Source of the DNA: Pelodera strongyloides
Taxonomy: Eukaryota; Nematoda; Chromadorea; Rhabditida; Rhabditidae
Reading direction: 5' to 3'
Length of the DNA stretch: 64,000 nt
NCBI GenBank assembly: GCA_036852015.1
Contig: JAANDG010000166.1
Location: forward strand, 186,001-250,000
Of the stretch, positions 50,501 through 61,300 are shown one piece after another. The notes under the pieces were generated by a model. The model was not told where the DNA came from. It worked only from the letters and a program-made list of their open reading frames with translations, and did not search any database. The position numbers were made by a program, and so were the translations under genes. How positions within the stretch are numbered: position 1 is the stretch's first letter; every line of letters begins with the position of its first letter.

Positions 50501-51731
50501 ATCTTCAATAATACCAACCTGCGCAACGACCAGCGTGTATTTTGAAGGTCCTGGTTCCGTTAACACCATCTGACATAGATAATGGGGACTGTTGATACGG
50601 GCACCTTCATACAGAGGTTTCGGATCGAAAGGGATGTAGATCTCAAATATAATCGTCATGAAAAGTGTGTTTTGAATTTCATCCTCTTTTAAGCACAAGA
50701 AAAGAGTCTATATTTGAGGATAATAGAAAAGTGAACAATATCCATTTTCGAGAATAGACTCACAACAGACGCAATATTTAGCCGTAACCGTATTGTGTAG
50801 CATCAATTCGCAGTCCATTTTACGATGCCTCTTTATCTTTTTTACCATCGCACAGTTATGTTTAAAAGAAATGTGAAACATCATGCTAAAACCAAGACGA
50901 AACCAAATCAACACGCCAAGATTTGGTATGAAATTAACATAAAAGGCTTGCTTATGAAAAAATAAAATCTACACATTCAAAATGTACTACATACCTTTTT
51001 ACTCCCTTTGTACACCATCACTGTGATAAACTCCTTGTTGTTGGCAAAGTCCGCCTGAAATAGGCATCTTAGAGCATAAGCAAGTTTAAAGCGAAATTCC
51101 GACCGGGGCTTTGAAACGCACTGTGGACAACTGAATTCTCACGTATTAATGCTAAGTTGCTCGAATTTAGCTCGATTTTTTTATGCTAGTTTATGCTCAT
51201 TTACATAAAGCTGCGCAAGAATGTTGGTGTACTCGATGTGTTTCAAAAACCTGTCGGTATTTCGCTTTAATTCATTATCAAAAACTCGACTAGTCTACCA
51301 AAAACTCGACCTGTTCTTGGACAAAACATATATTCTTGTTTGAACGAACTCTCTACATCAAATACACAAGGTTCCTTCTGCTACAATTACCAAAAATAAG
51401 AACAAGTATATTCAATAGTAAATTAATAACTCACAATCTCTGTGATATGCCTTGTCAGAAGTATCCACACGGCAGCTCCTCCCTTGTTTTTCACTTCCAA
51501 AGAATACTGCGGGTTCGATTCCACCGTGTACAAATCCTTCACCGGTCCCGTGCACGCATTCCATTTGCTGCAAAATAAAAGAATGAAGCAGGTCAACAGG
51601 GCCTGCCCTACCATCAGTTCAACAATATGCTCGTTGGAAACATCCGATTTCTGTGCATAAACTACACGTGGTGCACGCACTAATACAAACACAGTATATA
51701 CTATAGCAAATGCTCAGAGTTCACATACGTT

Positions 51732-51805
<74 letters not shown>

Positions 51806-54800
51806 ATAAGTCATGAAAAAAATATACAGTAATCACAACTCACTTATGCATTCCGTACGTGTACGGAAATAAGGCAGGATTCCAATTCACGTAGAAAACA
51901 TCAAAGAAATGTAACACTGATTCATAATCGATCCAGAAGACACCTACAACAGATTTCCAATATTAAGACCATGCATAAATAGGAATGATTAAAACTTTTA
52001 GAAACCAAAGCTCAACAAAACTAGAGGACGTAAGTGTTGAGACCACCCAAGAAGCCGCGGTTCCCTCACGGTTCCCTTCCTCTTATAAACTTACTCGGTG
52101 CCTTATATGATCACAGATCACACTAACTCACCTCACAAGAATAATCTTAACAAACTCGGGGAAGCGCCAGAGGTTCAACATGACAGATTTCCAAACAAAG
52201 TAAGAATAAGACTTAAAGTGGATGATGTAAAATTCAAAAATATCTACCATCATCCTTCTCCTTAGCCTTGTGCGGGTCGTAATCAAGTGCTTTGCATAAC
52301 TGAGCCGTCCAATTCGGAAGATCGTTCTCGCTACAACACATAATACATTCACGAAATAAGTTAATGATTTATTCAAAAATTAAGCCTACTGTAACCAATG
52401 TTTTCCTATGAACTAACAGAAGTTGGTGCTCTCATAACGTTAGGTATTCATCTACTAAAATGAAAGCTAAAGCTAGCAAGAAAAAAAAATCAGAATTGGA
52501 TTTTATTTATATTATGATTTACTATTCTATAAGACTACTCACCTATACCGTCCCTTCCACCGTAAGTGCGTCCACGGATTCTTAACCATTAATAAACGCT
52601 TTCCCTGAAAATAACACCACATTCCACATCTGCTCACAGAATATGTAACAAATGATACTTATGCTCTAAAAACTGTTAAATGAACAAATCTACGGCTGTC
52701 TAAGAAGCATACATAAAAAGAGCTAGCCAATAAACGGTACTAAACCGTAATAACCCGTTTGGATGCTAAGGAACGTTACAGTACACACCCAAAATAGTTC
52801 GCGTTTCAGAAAGCAAGCATCAGTTTACCATAAACACAAGAAAAAAACCTACGTCTACTTTTCTGAGATCCAAAACCGCGTAAGCATGAGAATCGACAAG
52901 GCCTGCCCTCGAGCAGGTCTGATCATCCAGTTTACCAGTCGCCAGCGTAATCAAACAGTCACCGTTATGGTAACGTTGGAGAAGTTTCTCGAACACCTAA
53001 GTTTTATGAAATCTAAGAATTATAGAGCTTCACAGGATTCACAACATTCATGATACGGTAATCATGATCAAAAAATCAAAAAGTAAAAACTTTTCAATGC
53101 TAATTCATACTGTCTTTTTTGTTTTCTCCAAGCATTAGAACGTTTCCAAAATGTCCATCCCGAACGATGAATTTGTATGGTTTCCTTTCGGAAAATCAAT
53201 CCCGAACGCGCCATTACTTCGCTCATTCTACCTGTCTGTGCTACTAACGAGAAAATTCTGACGAGATTTGGAACGCGCGTCCCACAACACAAAGAGAGAG
53301 AGTTGGTGAAAAACAGAAGACATACTTTATCAGCGTCGAAATCCTTGGATTCTTTCCTAATCGCAATTCGTTCTGGAATCCAGCCGGTCAGCGCATGCAA
53401 ATCAATATTCTGAAAGATATTACAATGAGTATCGAACTTCCTCAATTATTGTGAATCATGATACGAAATCAAACGAAAGACTTCTCACAAGACCATATCG
53501 AGCAGATTAGTTATTACCGTATTCCAGAAAGGAAAACAATTTATTACTGTACTCGAGATTGCGAGGCACGGAACTTAGGAGGCACGGGAGAGATGTGAAA
53601 TTTTGGTATTCTTGAAGAAGAAACAAGATTTTTATAAGGAAAACGCACCGAGTTACTTCCAGGGAAGTCATAGCCACCCATTACTTTCATGTACGCCTTT
53701 TCCAGGAGACTTACCTAAAAAAGGACATTCAGTGGGTACAAGCATTCAACAGACACCACACACTGTGTAAGGTCACACTCAAAAATTCATATTTGTTGAA
53801 ATATTCGACATTGTCATTATAAAGCCATACACATCAATCATACCGTAAAACTAAACTGAACGCATTACTCGTTTATAGTGTGAATTGTGAATAGACAGTA
53901 ATGTTGACGAAAGTAAGCAAAGTAAATAAATCTTTCAAGAAAGTAAAACTACTCACTACTCACCCACAACTCTTCCTGCTGACTATATGAACAGAGAAGC
54001 TGGTTATTCTCTCCAACTGGGAAATAGTCGTCAATTACCACCTAAATTTACCGACAAGGTTTACAATTACATGTAACTTTAGAGAATTATCTACAGATCA
54101 GAAACGACTATAGCCATTAAACAAGGTTTCAAAGTCACACAACAAAATTAGAATGTACTTCGTCTTAGCATAGTATTACACAACAGAATCAAAATCCCCA
54201 CCTTCCTCCATACTCCATTGATATGCAATTTGACCATATACTTTCCGCTAGGATTATGTACCGGTTGTCCGTTTCGATTTTGTGGGTAGATGACACTGAA
54301 ATTAAGGTTCTCGTATTCTATTTTGTATTATGAAAAGCTTCGTCTTATTGTTAATTCCCGTTTGTTTACGTTCACTTTCTTCAATAAACCATACTACCAT
54401 ATACAAATCAAATTTACATCAGCTGTTAATTACACAGTACAGTACTTATCCATTAGATAACACTCTAAAAGTTCTTTTCAACCGCAAATATAAATCTCGC
54501 ATCACCTTTCTCCTATATGATCCCTCTAGTTGCTCCCAATCAGTGAAAACAAGAGTGAACCAAATATGATAAGGAATAGACACAATGACCCAGATCTCCG
54601 TTTTCCCGTATCCGGGTCAGGAAGATCGCGAGCGACCGAGCGCAAAGCGCGCCCACAGTCAAGAGATACTATCTATAGCTGGTCGCTGAGCGCCGCGTTC
54701 TCAAGCGGCGCGCCAGTCGTTATATTAGGATACAAAACTTTTCTTCATTCATCGCATTATTTTCTTGACAGAGGCGTCAATCGCATTTCAAACAATAATG

Positions 54801-57800
54801 GCGGAACTACACTTAAATAAAGTGCTGGTGAAACATTACGATTTCACAAATTTTTCTTTAATTTCCCCACATTCCTCTCTGTGTTTCTTCACAATTTTTA
54901 TATATTCTTGGCGTGATTTCAATGTAAAATACATTATTGTTTCTTTCCTTAAAAATAGTCGGCAATGTGTTCACGCAAATCTCTCGACATCTTTCTCTAT
55001 AACTCTACGTCTAGAGCGTAGCCTCCATTTTATGCCCTGTCCTGTGACTGCGTGACTTAAAATACTATATTCCTAGTACTTCATTTCTCTTACAGCTCTT
55101 CCGTCACCCAAAATGGAGGAGTGTTCATCCTCCCCTGGACAGCCACGGAAACGGAGTCTCCGGCCGGTGGCCTTTGCCTCGGTGGCATTCGCTACCATCT
55201 CCGTGCTCTCCTGTGTGATCACCCTGCCCCTTGTTTACAATCACGTGCAGAACATTCAGAGCCAGATGCAGAGTGAGGTCGACTTTTGTAAGGTGAGTTA
55301 CACATTGGGGGCGATGTGTACGTTAAGCATAGTTAAAAACAGGCGAGTGAGGCAAGCTACAGTAAGACGATACATTACTAGATATGCTCAAAATCAAACC
55401 AAAGTCGTTGCATATGATGTGACATAGAAACATTTTCAAGTAAAATTAGGACCTAACCTCTACAAGAACACGTATGTTGGATATGATAAGAGAGCTGACG
55501 CTTCCCGAAACCCCCTACCAATCCAAGGCTTCCAATTTCAGACTCGTTCCCGTGACATGTGGAAGGAAATGGTCACCATGCAGGCACTTTCCGGTACCGT
55601 AGTCACTAAGAGAGCACCTCGTGAGGCGTACGATGCAAACCCCATTCCCGAGCCTGCTGCCACTAGCACAAACGGACAACCCGGATCTTGTTGCTCTTGC
55701 CAATTTGGACCTCCCGGACCACCCGGACCACCCGGACGCGACGGAAGACCAGGGTATGTATAATAGAGGTGTTCAAACCACCTAATACAAACCCGGAATC
55801 TCTCTAACCACCTGTTTAGATACTATACATGTTCTGAAACATAAGAATCTCTAATGCCATAATTATAGAGCCCCCGGAAGACCCGGCAACCCAGGACCTC
55901 CCGGACGTGACGGAACGCTTCTTCCTGGACCTCCCCCTAAGCCACCATGCCAGAAGTGCCCACCCGGGCCTCCTGGACCAGCTGGACCACCAGGGCCCAA
56001 GGGACTGCCTGGACCTCAAGGAGACCCAGGAACACCTGGACACGACGGAATTCCCGGACTTCCTGGACCACCTGGTCCTGCTGGACCTCAGGGACCACCC
56101 GGAGTGCCTGGAGATAAGGGACCTCCCGGAGAGCCCGGAAAGGTAAGAACTCGCACACCATATCAACGAATGACGTCACATCTCACATATATTCATCCAT
56201 CTTATCCAACGACTAAGGATAACTTAATTTAGGTTATCAATGGAGCTCCTCCCGGACCTCCCGGAACCCCTGGACCACCCGGACCTCAGGGCCCACCCGG
56301 ACCCCCTGGACGTGATGGACAACCCGGAAAGGCTGGACCACCAGGACCTCCCGGAGACTCAGGAGAGAAGGTAACTGTTAGCTTTATAAATATGTGATTA
56401 TTCCGGATTCCATTTCAAGTAGCAGCAAACGAACATTGATAATGAGTACAATATGATTCCCTTCAGGGAGCTGACGGACTCCCCGGTCCTCACGGACCTC
56501 CCGGACCACGTGGACCACCCGGACAGCCTGGTTCATGCGATCACTGCCCACCACCCAGAACTGGACCCGGTTACAAGAAGAGAAAATAATCTAGTAGAAG
56601 TTATCATAACCCCTAATAAATTTGTCTGTATACAACAAAAATAAGAAAAAACATGTGCAAAGAAAAAGGACACAAGCAAAAACATGGCACATACCTTGTC
56701 ACGAGCTGCTTTCCAAATCGTCGTTCGTAACGCGCGGCAATGGCCAGCGACGCCACAAAAGAACAGTCTGAGATGACAGTCTGAAAATCGGTTGTCAGAG
56801 TTTATTCTTCAAGTGCGCGATCCTTTATTGGATAGTGAGTCAACTCAGTGTTAAAGAGAAATACCGGCGGGTTTTTGAAACGCATGGTGGGCAACCGAAT
56901 TCTTACATATTTATGATAATTTGTTCGAATTTAGCTCGATTTTTATTCTAATTTGTGTTGATTTGCATACGTTGCATAAGAATGCCGGTGTACTCCATGT
57001 GTTTCAAAAACATGCAGGTATTTCGCTTTAACAGCACAGCTACGACTAGTTCCGAAGAGTGCCTAAGTAGAACAGACGACAAGATTCAAAGATACGAAAT
57101 ACACATTTAGCCTATACTCAATAAAATATATATCAATAGGAGATAAATCGGCTTCCCGAGAAAATGAACCTCCGGGAAGTTTAAAGGCCAGTTCGTTCGG
57201 CTTCAGAAATGCACCGTTTCCGCGGATTCGGTTGATATAACACGGTACTCTTTACTTACCTTTATCAACAAAATATGCATACCTGTTTAATAGTTCCCGA
57301 ATCAATCTGCCTGATCACTTTCGGTTCTTCAAATATCTCGTCCGGTCTGGCCCACCCTTTCAACTTCTTCACTTGTTTCTCAGTCAACGCCAGTTTACCG
57401 TGCTTGTCCCTGAAAGATAAACTAAAGATAAACTCTCAGGCAAATAGGCTTCATCGAGCAATCTACGGATCAATATCTCAATTCAATACATACGATACAT
57501 ATCATAATACGCTACGTGAATAAGATGATCTAAAGACTAGATAATAAATTGAATAGCAAAGAACTAAGAAGAAATTCTTACGTGAAGGGCACACTGAAAG
57601 AAAATTTCTCCTTGAGGTCCTGAGTGAGGAACGGCACGTAACTCCGACCGTTGATCCGCGAAGTAGCGGCTAATACATCGAGCTCCTCCTGAAGTTGATG
57701 TATATACAAAAACTGTCTGATTTCACTAATCACATTGTAGTTCGCTACAAACTTAACCAACAACCCTTGCTATTCTCCAATATATATATATATATACGAT

Positions 57801-59981
57801 AATTTTTCCCTAACGTTGACGCAGCTTCTCTTCAGAGGCCATATTCACCACTCAATTTCCCATGGGGAATTCCCCGTCTCTTCCTCTGCGTGTCTCACAT
57901 TAGAATGTTAGTTTCTGTCCCCAGGGACTATTTCCCCGAGGGAAACGGAGTGGAGAATATGGCCCCTGGAGGGTAGGGCATTCAGAATAATAATGATCAC
58001 CTTCGTCAATCCTTCTGCCCTTTTCGGCACAACCATCGGAGAGGGCGGAGTTGACGTTGAAGGCGAACCCCGTGCGCCAGGCGGCAATTTATTATCCAAA
58101 CAGAGGTGGGAGAACTCTAGAAATAGAATACTGTAATGCACTTGGCAACAGGGAATATACAGACTTGTTGAGAACCATTTGCATCGTGCCCAATTAGAAC
58201 ATCGTGCCCAACTAGGACCTTATGGAAATGGCCACAAGTGGACTGCGGAACCAAAAAATAACATTCTCAAATTACCGACAACAAATGAATTTGCAAGACT
58301 AACCAGATTCTGGAACATCTGGCAAAAGTCCTTCTAATTTGACGGCTTCACGAGCCTCGCTCTCTGAAATGGATTCAATCAGTCAGGACATTTCAATGCA
58401 TATAATCATAAAATACTCCGGAGGAAACCCCCTCGGTTGCTTTTTTCCATAGGTTGCTGGAAAATATCCGACTGTGGCCGTACGCACGAACGCCGGGAGC
58501 TTCCAGTGGGAGGTGAGAGATAGAGAGGGATCACGCGAACCAGTGACACGTAGAGACAAATCCTCCCAGCCAGGGAGGATCCCGGCGTTCGTGCATACGG
58601 CCACAGATGAACTAACATCCCTGGTTGAGTCGATTCAGACATAGGAATACTGCACAATAAGCACAAACAATCATTAAAAATGTACCCTCTAATCTTTTCA
58701 AAGCCTCGGCTCGCTCCAGTGCCTGCGCGGCCACTATTTGAAGTTTTCGTCTCATTTCATCACTTTCACAGTCCTTTCTCTGTAAAATGAACTATGAAAA
58801 CCGAGGACACCTGCATTTGCTCATAGCTCATTCAACCTCACAGACATAAATCCTTAAAACTCCCCTCAACAAAGACGCATAATATAAACATGAAGTAAAG
58901 AGACATAATAAAAATTGACGTGAAGATTTGCCTATGACGACGGGACTTAACAACGGCTAAATAAAACAAACACACAAAATAAGCAATTAAAAGACCACCC
59001 ACCGCGTCGAGACAAACTTGTATTGCCTGTTGGTATTCACTCATCGCTTGGGTTCTCAATCCGTCTTCATCGGAATCCAGAGCTCGCATCATTAACGATT
59101 CCGCGTACTCGAATTGACGTTGCTGACGTGATTTCTTGCTCTGAATGAATGACGAAATTAGAATTTATTCAATAAAACCATACTAACACCACTCTTTGAC
59201 TCTCTCTCTTCTCTCTCTCTCTCTCTCTCTCTTTTCTCTCTCTCTCTTCTCTCTCACTCTTTCTTTCTCCCTCCCCCTAAAGTTGCTACCTCTCCAACAA
59301 TTCTCGTAAGGGAGATGAATGCTAATTCATCTCATACCTACAATCGGGTTACTATCTAAATACAGAACAGATCCCATCGGAAACCTCTCAAATAAATTGT
59401 AAATGTATCAAAGATACCAACCAATGTCGACGTCCTTAGACGAGGTAGTTCTCGTTTCAAGAATTCCGCTCGCTCAATGTATTCCTCAGCATTTTTCCGA
59501 AGTATCGGTAATATCTGGATTACTAGCATTATCATATAAGAGATAAACCTCTTGAAATATAAGGTAATGCCGCATTCGGGGTATGTACAAAAAATGCGCA
59601 TATGAAAATCATACTCCTACAGTATGTAGATGTCTTACCTTTTTCTGTCCGAGTAGTTCCAATATTCGATTTGAAGCCCTAATATAACAGTAAATGGCTT
59701 CATCGTATCTAAATATACATAGGTAAAATACTGTAACTCAGCGATATAATTGTTCTCAGAGCCCAGAACCCCGCACACAAACACACACACACACTAAAGC
59801 CCTGACATACTGTAAAACTACACCACGAATCATGGAACCGAACCCTCGTCATCAGTACCGAATAGAGCCCCTATCCACTAGACCATAATGAGACCACCCA
59901 CCTCTGAGCGTGATCAAAGTCGATGGCTCGTTGAGCTATTCGCATCGCCGCTTTCTGTGCCTCATTTACATTCTGTGACAT
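47565..59981 (-). CDS. Calpain-7 (PalB-type cysteine protease), 26 exons
   Basis: Calpain-7 is an atypical Ca-independent calpain that binds ESCRT-III through N-terminal MIT domains and acts at endosomes and in cytokinesis. Exons 5' to 3': 59981-59902, 59708-59639, 59514-59422, 59140-59003, 58779-58686, 58363-58304, 58116-58001, 57688-57582, 57409-57283, 56780-56695, 54295-54202, 54041-53964, 53714-53649, 53409-53326, 52996-52853, 52604-52543, 52330-52248, 51943-51844, 51567-51435, 51054-50995, 50641-50519, 50355-50257, 50099-50032, 49824-49755, 49370-49276, 47709-47565. They sum to 2475 nt, 824 aa, close to the 813 of the human protein. Two MIT helices-of-three (about 1-80 and 85-160), a Pro/Ser linker, then the CysPc domain with Cys301 (SDCSFVASL), His468 (DSHAYAVLD) and Asn488 (KNPW): the triad is intact. 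Two C2-like domains follow, ending FTMKRVQ. The collagen gene and a LINE relic lie in introns. Confidence 0.95.
47721..48326 (+). pseudogene. 5'-truncated non-LTR retrotransposon, RT C-terminal part
   Basis: A 201-codon open frame matches the part of LINE reverse transcriptases after the catalytic core: KALRCFYGI, then [18 protein letters not shown], the IKQLEDVQ helix, and a C-terminal tail ending SVNR. The endonuclease and the catalytic YADD region are absent; the stop before the first ATG marks a 5' truncation. The CR1/Jockey-type motif ([14 protein letters not shown]) suggests the clade but does not fix it. It lies in the last intron of calpain-7, on the opposite strand, with its left edge only 12 bp from the start of the final exon. 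The frame is intact over 200 codons, so the copy is fairly young. Confidence 0.85.
48327..49275. other. Rest of the last calpain-7 intron
   Basis: Probable 3' part of the LINE insertion followed by AT-rich sequence. Nothing else was recognised. Confidence 0.5.
49487..49720 (+). repeat. Degenerate minisatellite, GACATCGTGGGTGGTC unit
   Basis: Seven or so imperfect 30-40-bp units built on GACATCGTGGGTGGTCCACA, in a calpain-7 intron (49371-49754). The same motif in the other orientation is at 45663-45790 and 31225-31275. Confidence 0.8.
51086..51270. mobile_element. Family A TTAA MITE in a calpain-7 intron
   Basis: TTTAAAGCGAAATTCCGACC start and GTCGGTATTTCGCTTTAA end, with paired GAATTCTCACGTATTAATGC-type arms. 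Lies between exons 51054-50995 and 51567-51435. Confidence 0.9.
51733..51801. repeat. Long poly(T) tract
   Basis: About 67 uninterrupted T (poly(A) on the calpain-7 sense strand), in the intron between exons 51943-51844 and 51567-51435. Length may be affected by assembly. Confidence 0.95.
54580..54725. repeat. GC-rich island in the intron hosting the collagen gene
   Basis: GCGAGCGACCGAGCGCAAAGCGCGCCC ... GAGCGCCGCG...GGCGCGCC: short GC-rich block, like the other GC islands. About 0.4 kb upstream of the collagen ATG. Confidence 0.4.
55094..55095 (+). promoter_or_regulatory. Likely SL trans-splice acceptor of the collagen gene
   Basis: TTCTCTTACAG ends 17 nt before the ATG at 55113. Confidence 0.5.
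55113..56589 (+). CDS. Nematode cuticle collagen
   Basis: Exons 55113-55292, 55542-55753, 55869-56142, 56233-56370 and 56467-56589 give 308 aa; all junction phases close. Residues 18-42 ([18 protein letters not shown]...) are the membrane segment of the conserved nematode cuticle-collagen N-terminal domain, followed by [14 protein letters not shown] and an RxxR processing site (RAPR, 84-87). Cys clusters at 110-113 (CCSC) and 158-161 (CQKC) flank the start of the Gly-X-Y tracts, and Cys 292/295 (CDHC) come just before the basic C-terminus YKKRK. Such proteins form trimers in the hypodermis and are cross-linked into the cuticle at moults. An AATAAA at 56615-56620 follows the stop. The whole gene sits inside calpain-7 intron 10 on the opposite strand. 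The particular collagen orthologue cannot be named from sequence alone. Confidence 0.97.
56851..57031. mobile_element. Family A TTAA MITE in a calpain-7 intron
   Basis: TTAAAGAGAAATACCGGCGG start, GCAGGTATTTCGCTTTAA end; arms pair along their length. In the intron between exons 57409-57283 and 56780-56695. Confidence 0.9.
57836..57966. mobile_element. Small inverted-repeat element in calpain-7 intron 7
   Basis: AGGCCATATTCACCACTC and GAGTGGAGAATATGGCCC ends are complementary, with inner CCCCATGG/GGGGA blocks. Confidence 0.7.
58471..58607. mobile_element. Small inverted-repeat element in calpain-7 intron 5
   Basis: CTGTGGCCGTACGCACGAAC and GTTCGTGCATACGGCCACAG are near-perfect arms of about 27 bp; CTGGGAGG/CCTCCCAG-like blocks lie inside. 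Confidence 0.85.
59195..59270. repeat. CT microsatellite in calpain-7 intron 3
   Basis: CTCTCT runs with TTCT interruptions. Confidence 0.95.
59822..59892 (-). mobile_element. tRNA-like SINE fragment in calpain-7 intron 1
   Basis: Minus strand TGGTCTAGTGGATAGG is a canonical A-box region and GGGTTCGGTTCC a B box, correctly spaced. Acceptor stem not formed. Confidence 0.6.
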
Positions 59982-61300
59982 TTCAACTTTCCGCGCTCAA
60001 CACGAAAATCCACTGGATTGTGGAGTCTAGAAAATAGACCAAAATGAACATTAAATTTTCAGAAACAGAAACAGAAATCATAGAAAAGCACAGAAAATCA
60101 ATAAACAAAAACAATGGCTAATTGCCTACACGCCTAACATTACAGTACTACAATGACATTGGCAGCCCTACGCTAATTAACCCAACCCCAACACGCCTAA
60201 CAGTACAGTACTTTTGCGTAAATTTAGAACAAAAATGAGCATACTACGAAAGAGAACATACATATCATAGTAGTGCAATAAGATATAAGATACTATGAAT
60301 TACGCAAGAATACGGAAAATCACAAGCTAACACGACACACGTTTGGAAGTAAGAGTGGAAGCCTTTCGAAGATAGGCAGCATAATTTTGTTGCGCAAGGA
60401 AAAAAGCTACTCAAACCCTTCGTTTCGGTAAATACCCTTTCAAAATGAAATTTTGATGCCACATACTTAATACAGTGAGCTATAACATAACACGATCTCA
60501 AGCTCAACTTTTCACTTTCATACAATACTTACTGTGGCGTGCGAACCAACGTCATGCACAAACAAAGGTTGAAGCAAAAATTTATTTCATAATTATTCAA
60601 GCGATAAATAAGGCATATACGAATAGGCAGTTCCAAAGATTCATGCACATTGTTTCACGAGGAATGACATAGAAACTTGCTTTTAACCTTTTGATCATGA
60701 CTTTAAACAAAGAAGAAAAATCGATTTTAGCAAGCTCTAGTACGCAGCTATGAATCACAAACAGCACGCATACAAACTTATAGTACAAACACCACAAAAG
60801 ATATTCATGTTCACAGCTTGTGTACAATGCTAATCTTAAGAACCATATGTAAATAATAAATTAGCATAGATTCATAGAAAAAAGCAAACCACAGTAATCC
60901 AGAGGATAACAGTACAGTAAGCGCTCAAATCATAATCGATAAGTTTCTTGACAGGAATGTGCTATAATAAATCTTACGCCGCACCGGCACAGTGAAAAAC
61001 ACGTGGGAATTCAACGCATAGTTGATCAAACACGTTTTTAATTATTTCTGCACCATTAAAGATTTAAATCATAAACAAGGCTCAAAAAGGGAACTGAAAT
61101 TACTTTGATATTCAAATAAATATTTGTTTGATATTCCTCAAAAAAAACTAAATCATAAACGGGCCAGTTTATCTTACAGAAAACAGAAAACGTATAATTA
61201 TCGTTCGAGTAATAAGTGACACCATATTTTTACACAGCTTATACACCATATTATAATTACGGTAATGCAACTAGCCAATCAATACTTGATAATTGATCAA
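59982..61300. other. Intergenic between myosin light chain and calpain-7
   Basis: 1.3 kb of AT-rich sequence between co-directional genes. No supported feature; the ORFs at 60265-60525 and 60597-60827 are AT-rich and without similarity. Confidence 0.55.

Noticed and set aside
55816..56179. Minus-strand ORFs over the collagen gene
   Set aside because: Antisense shadows of the Gly-X-Y repeats.
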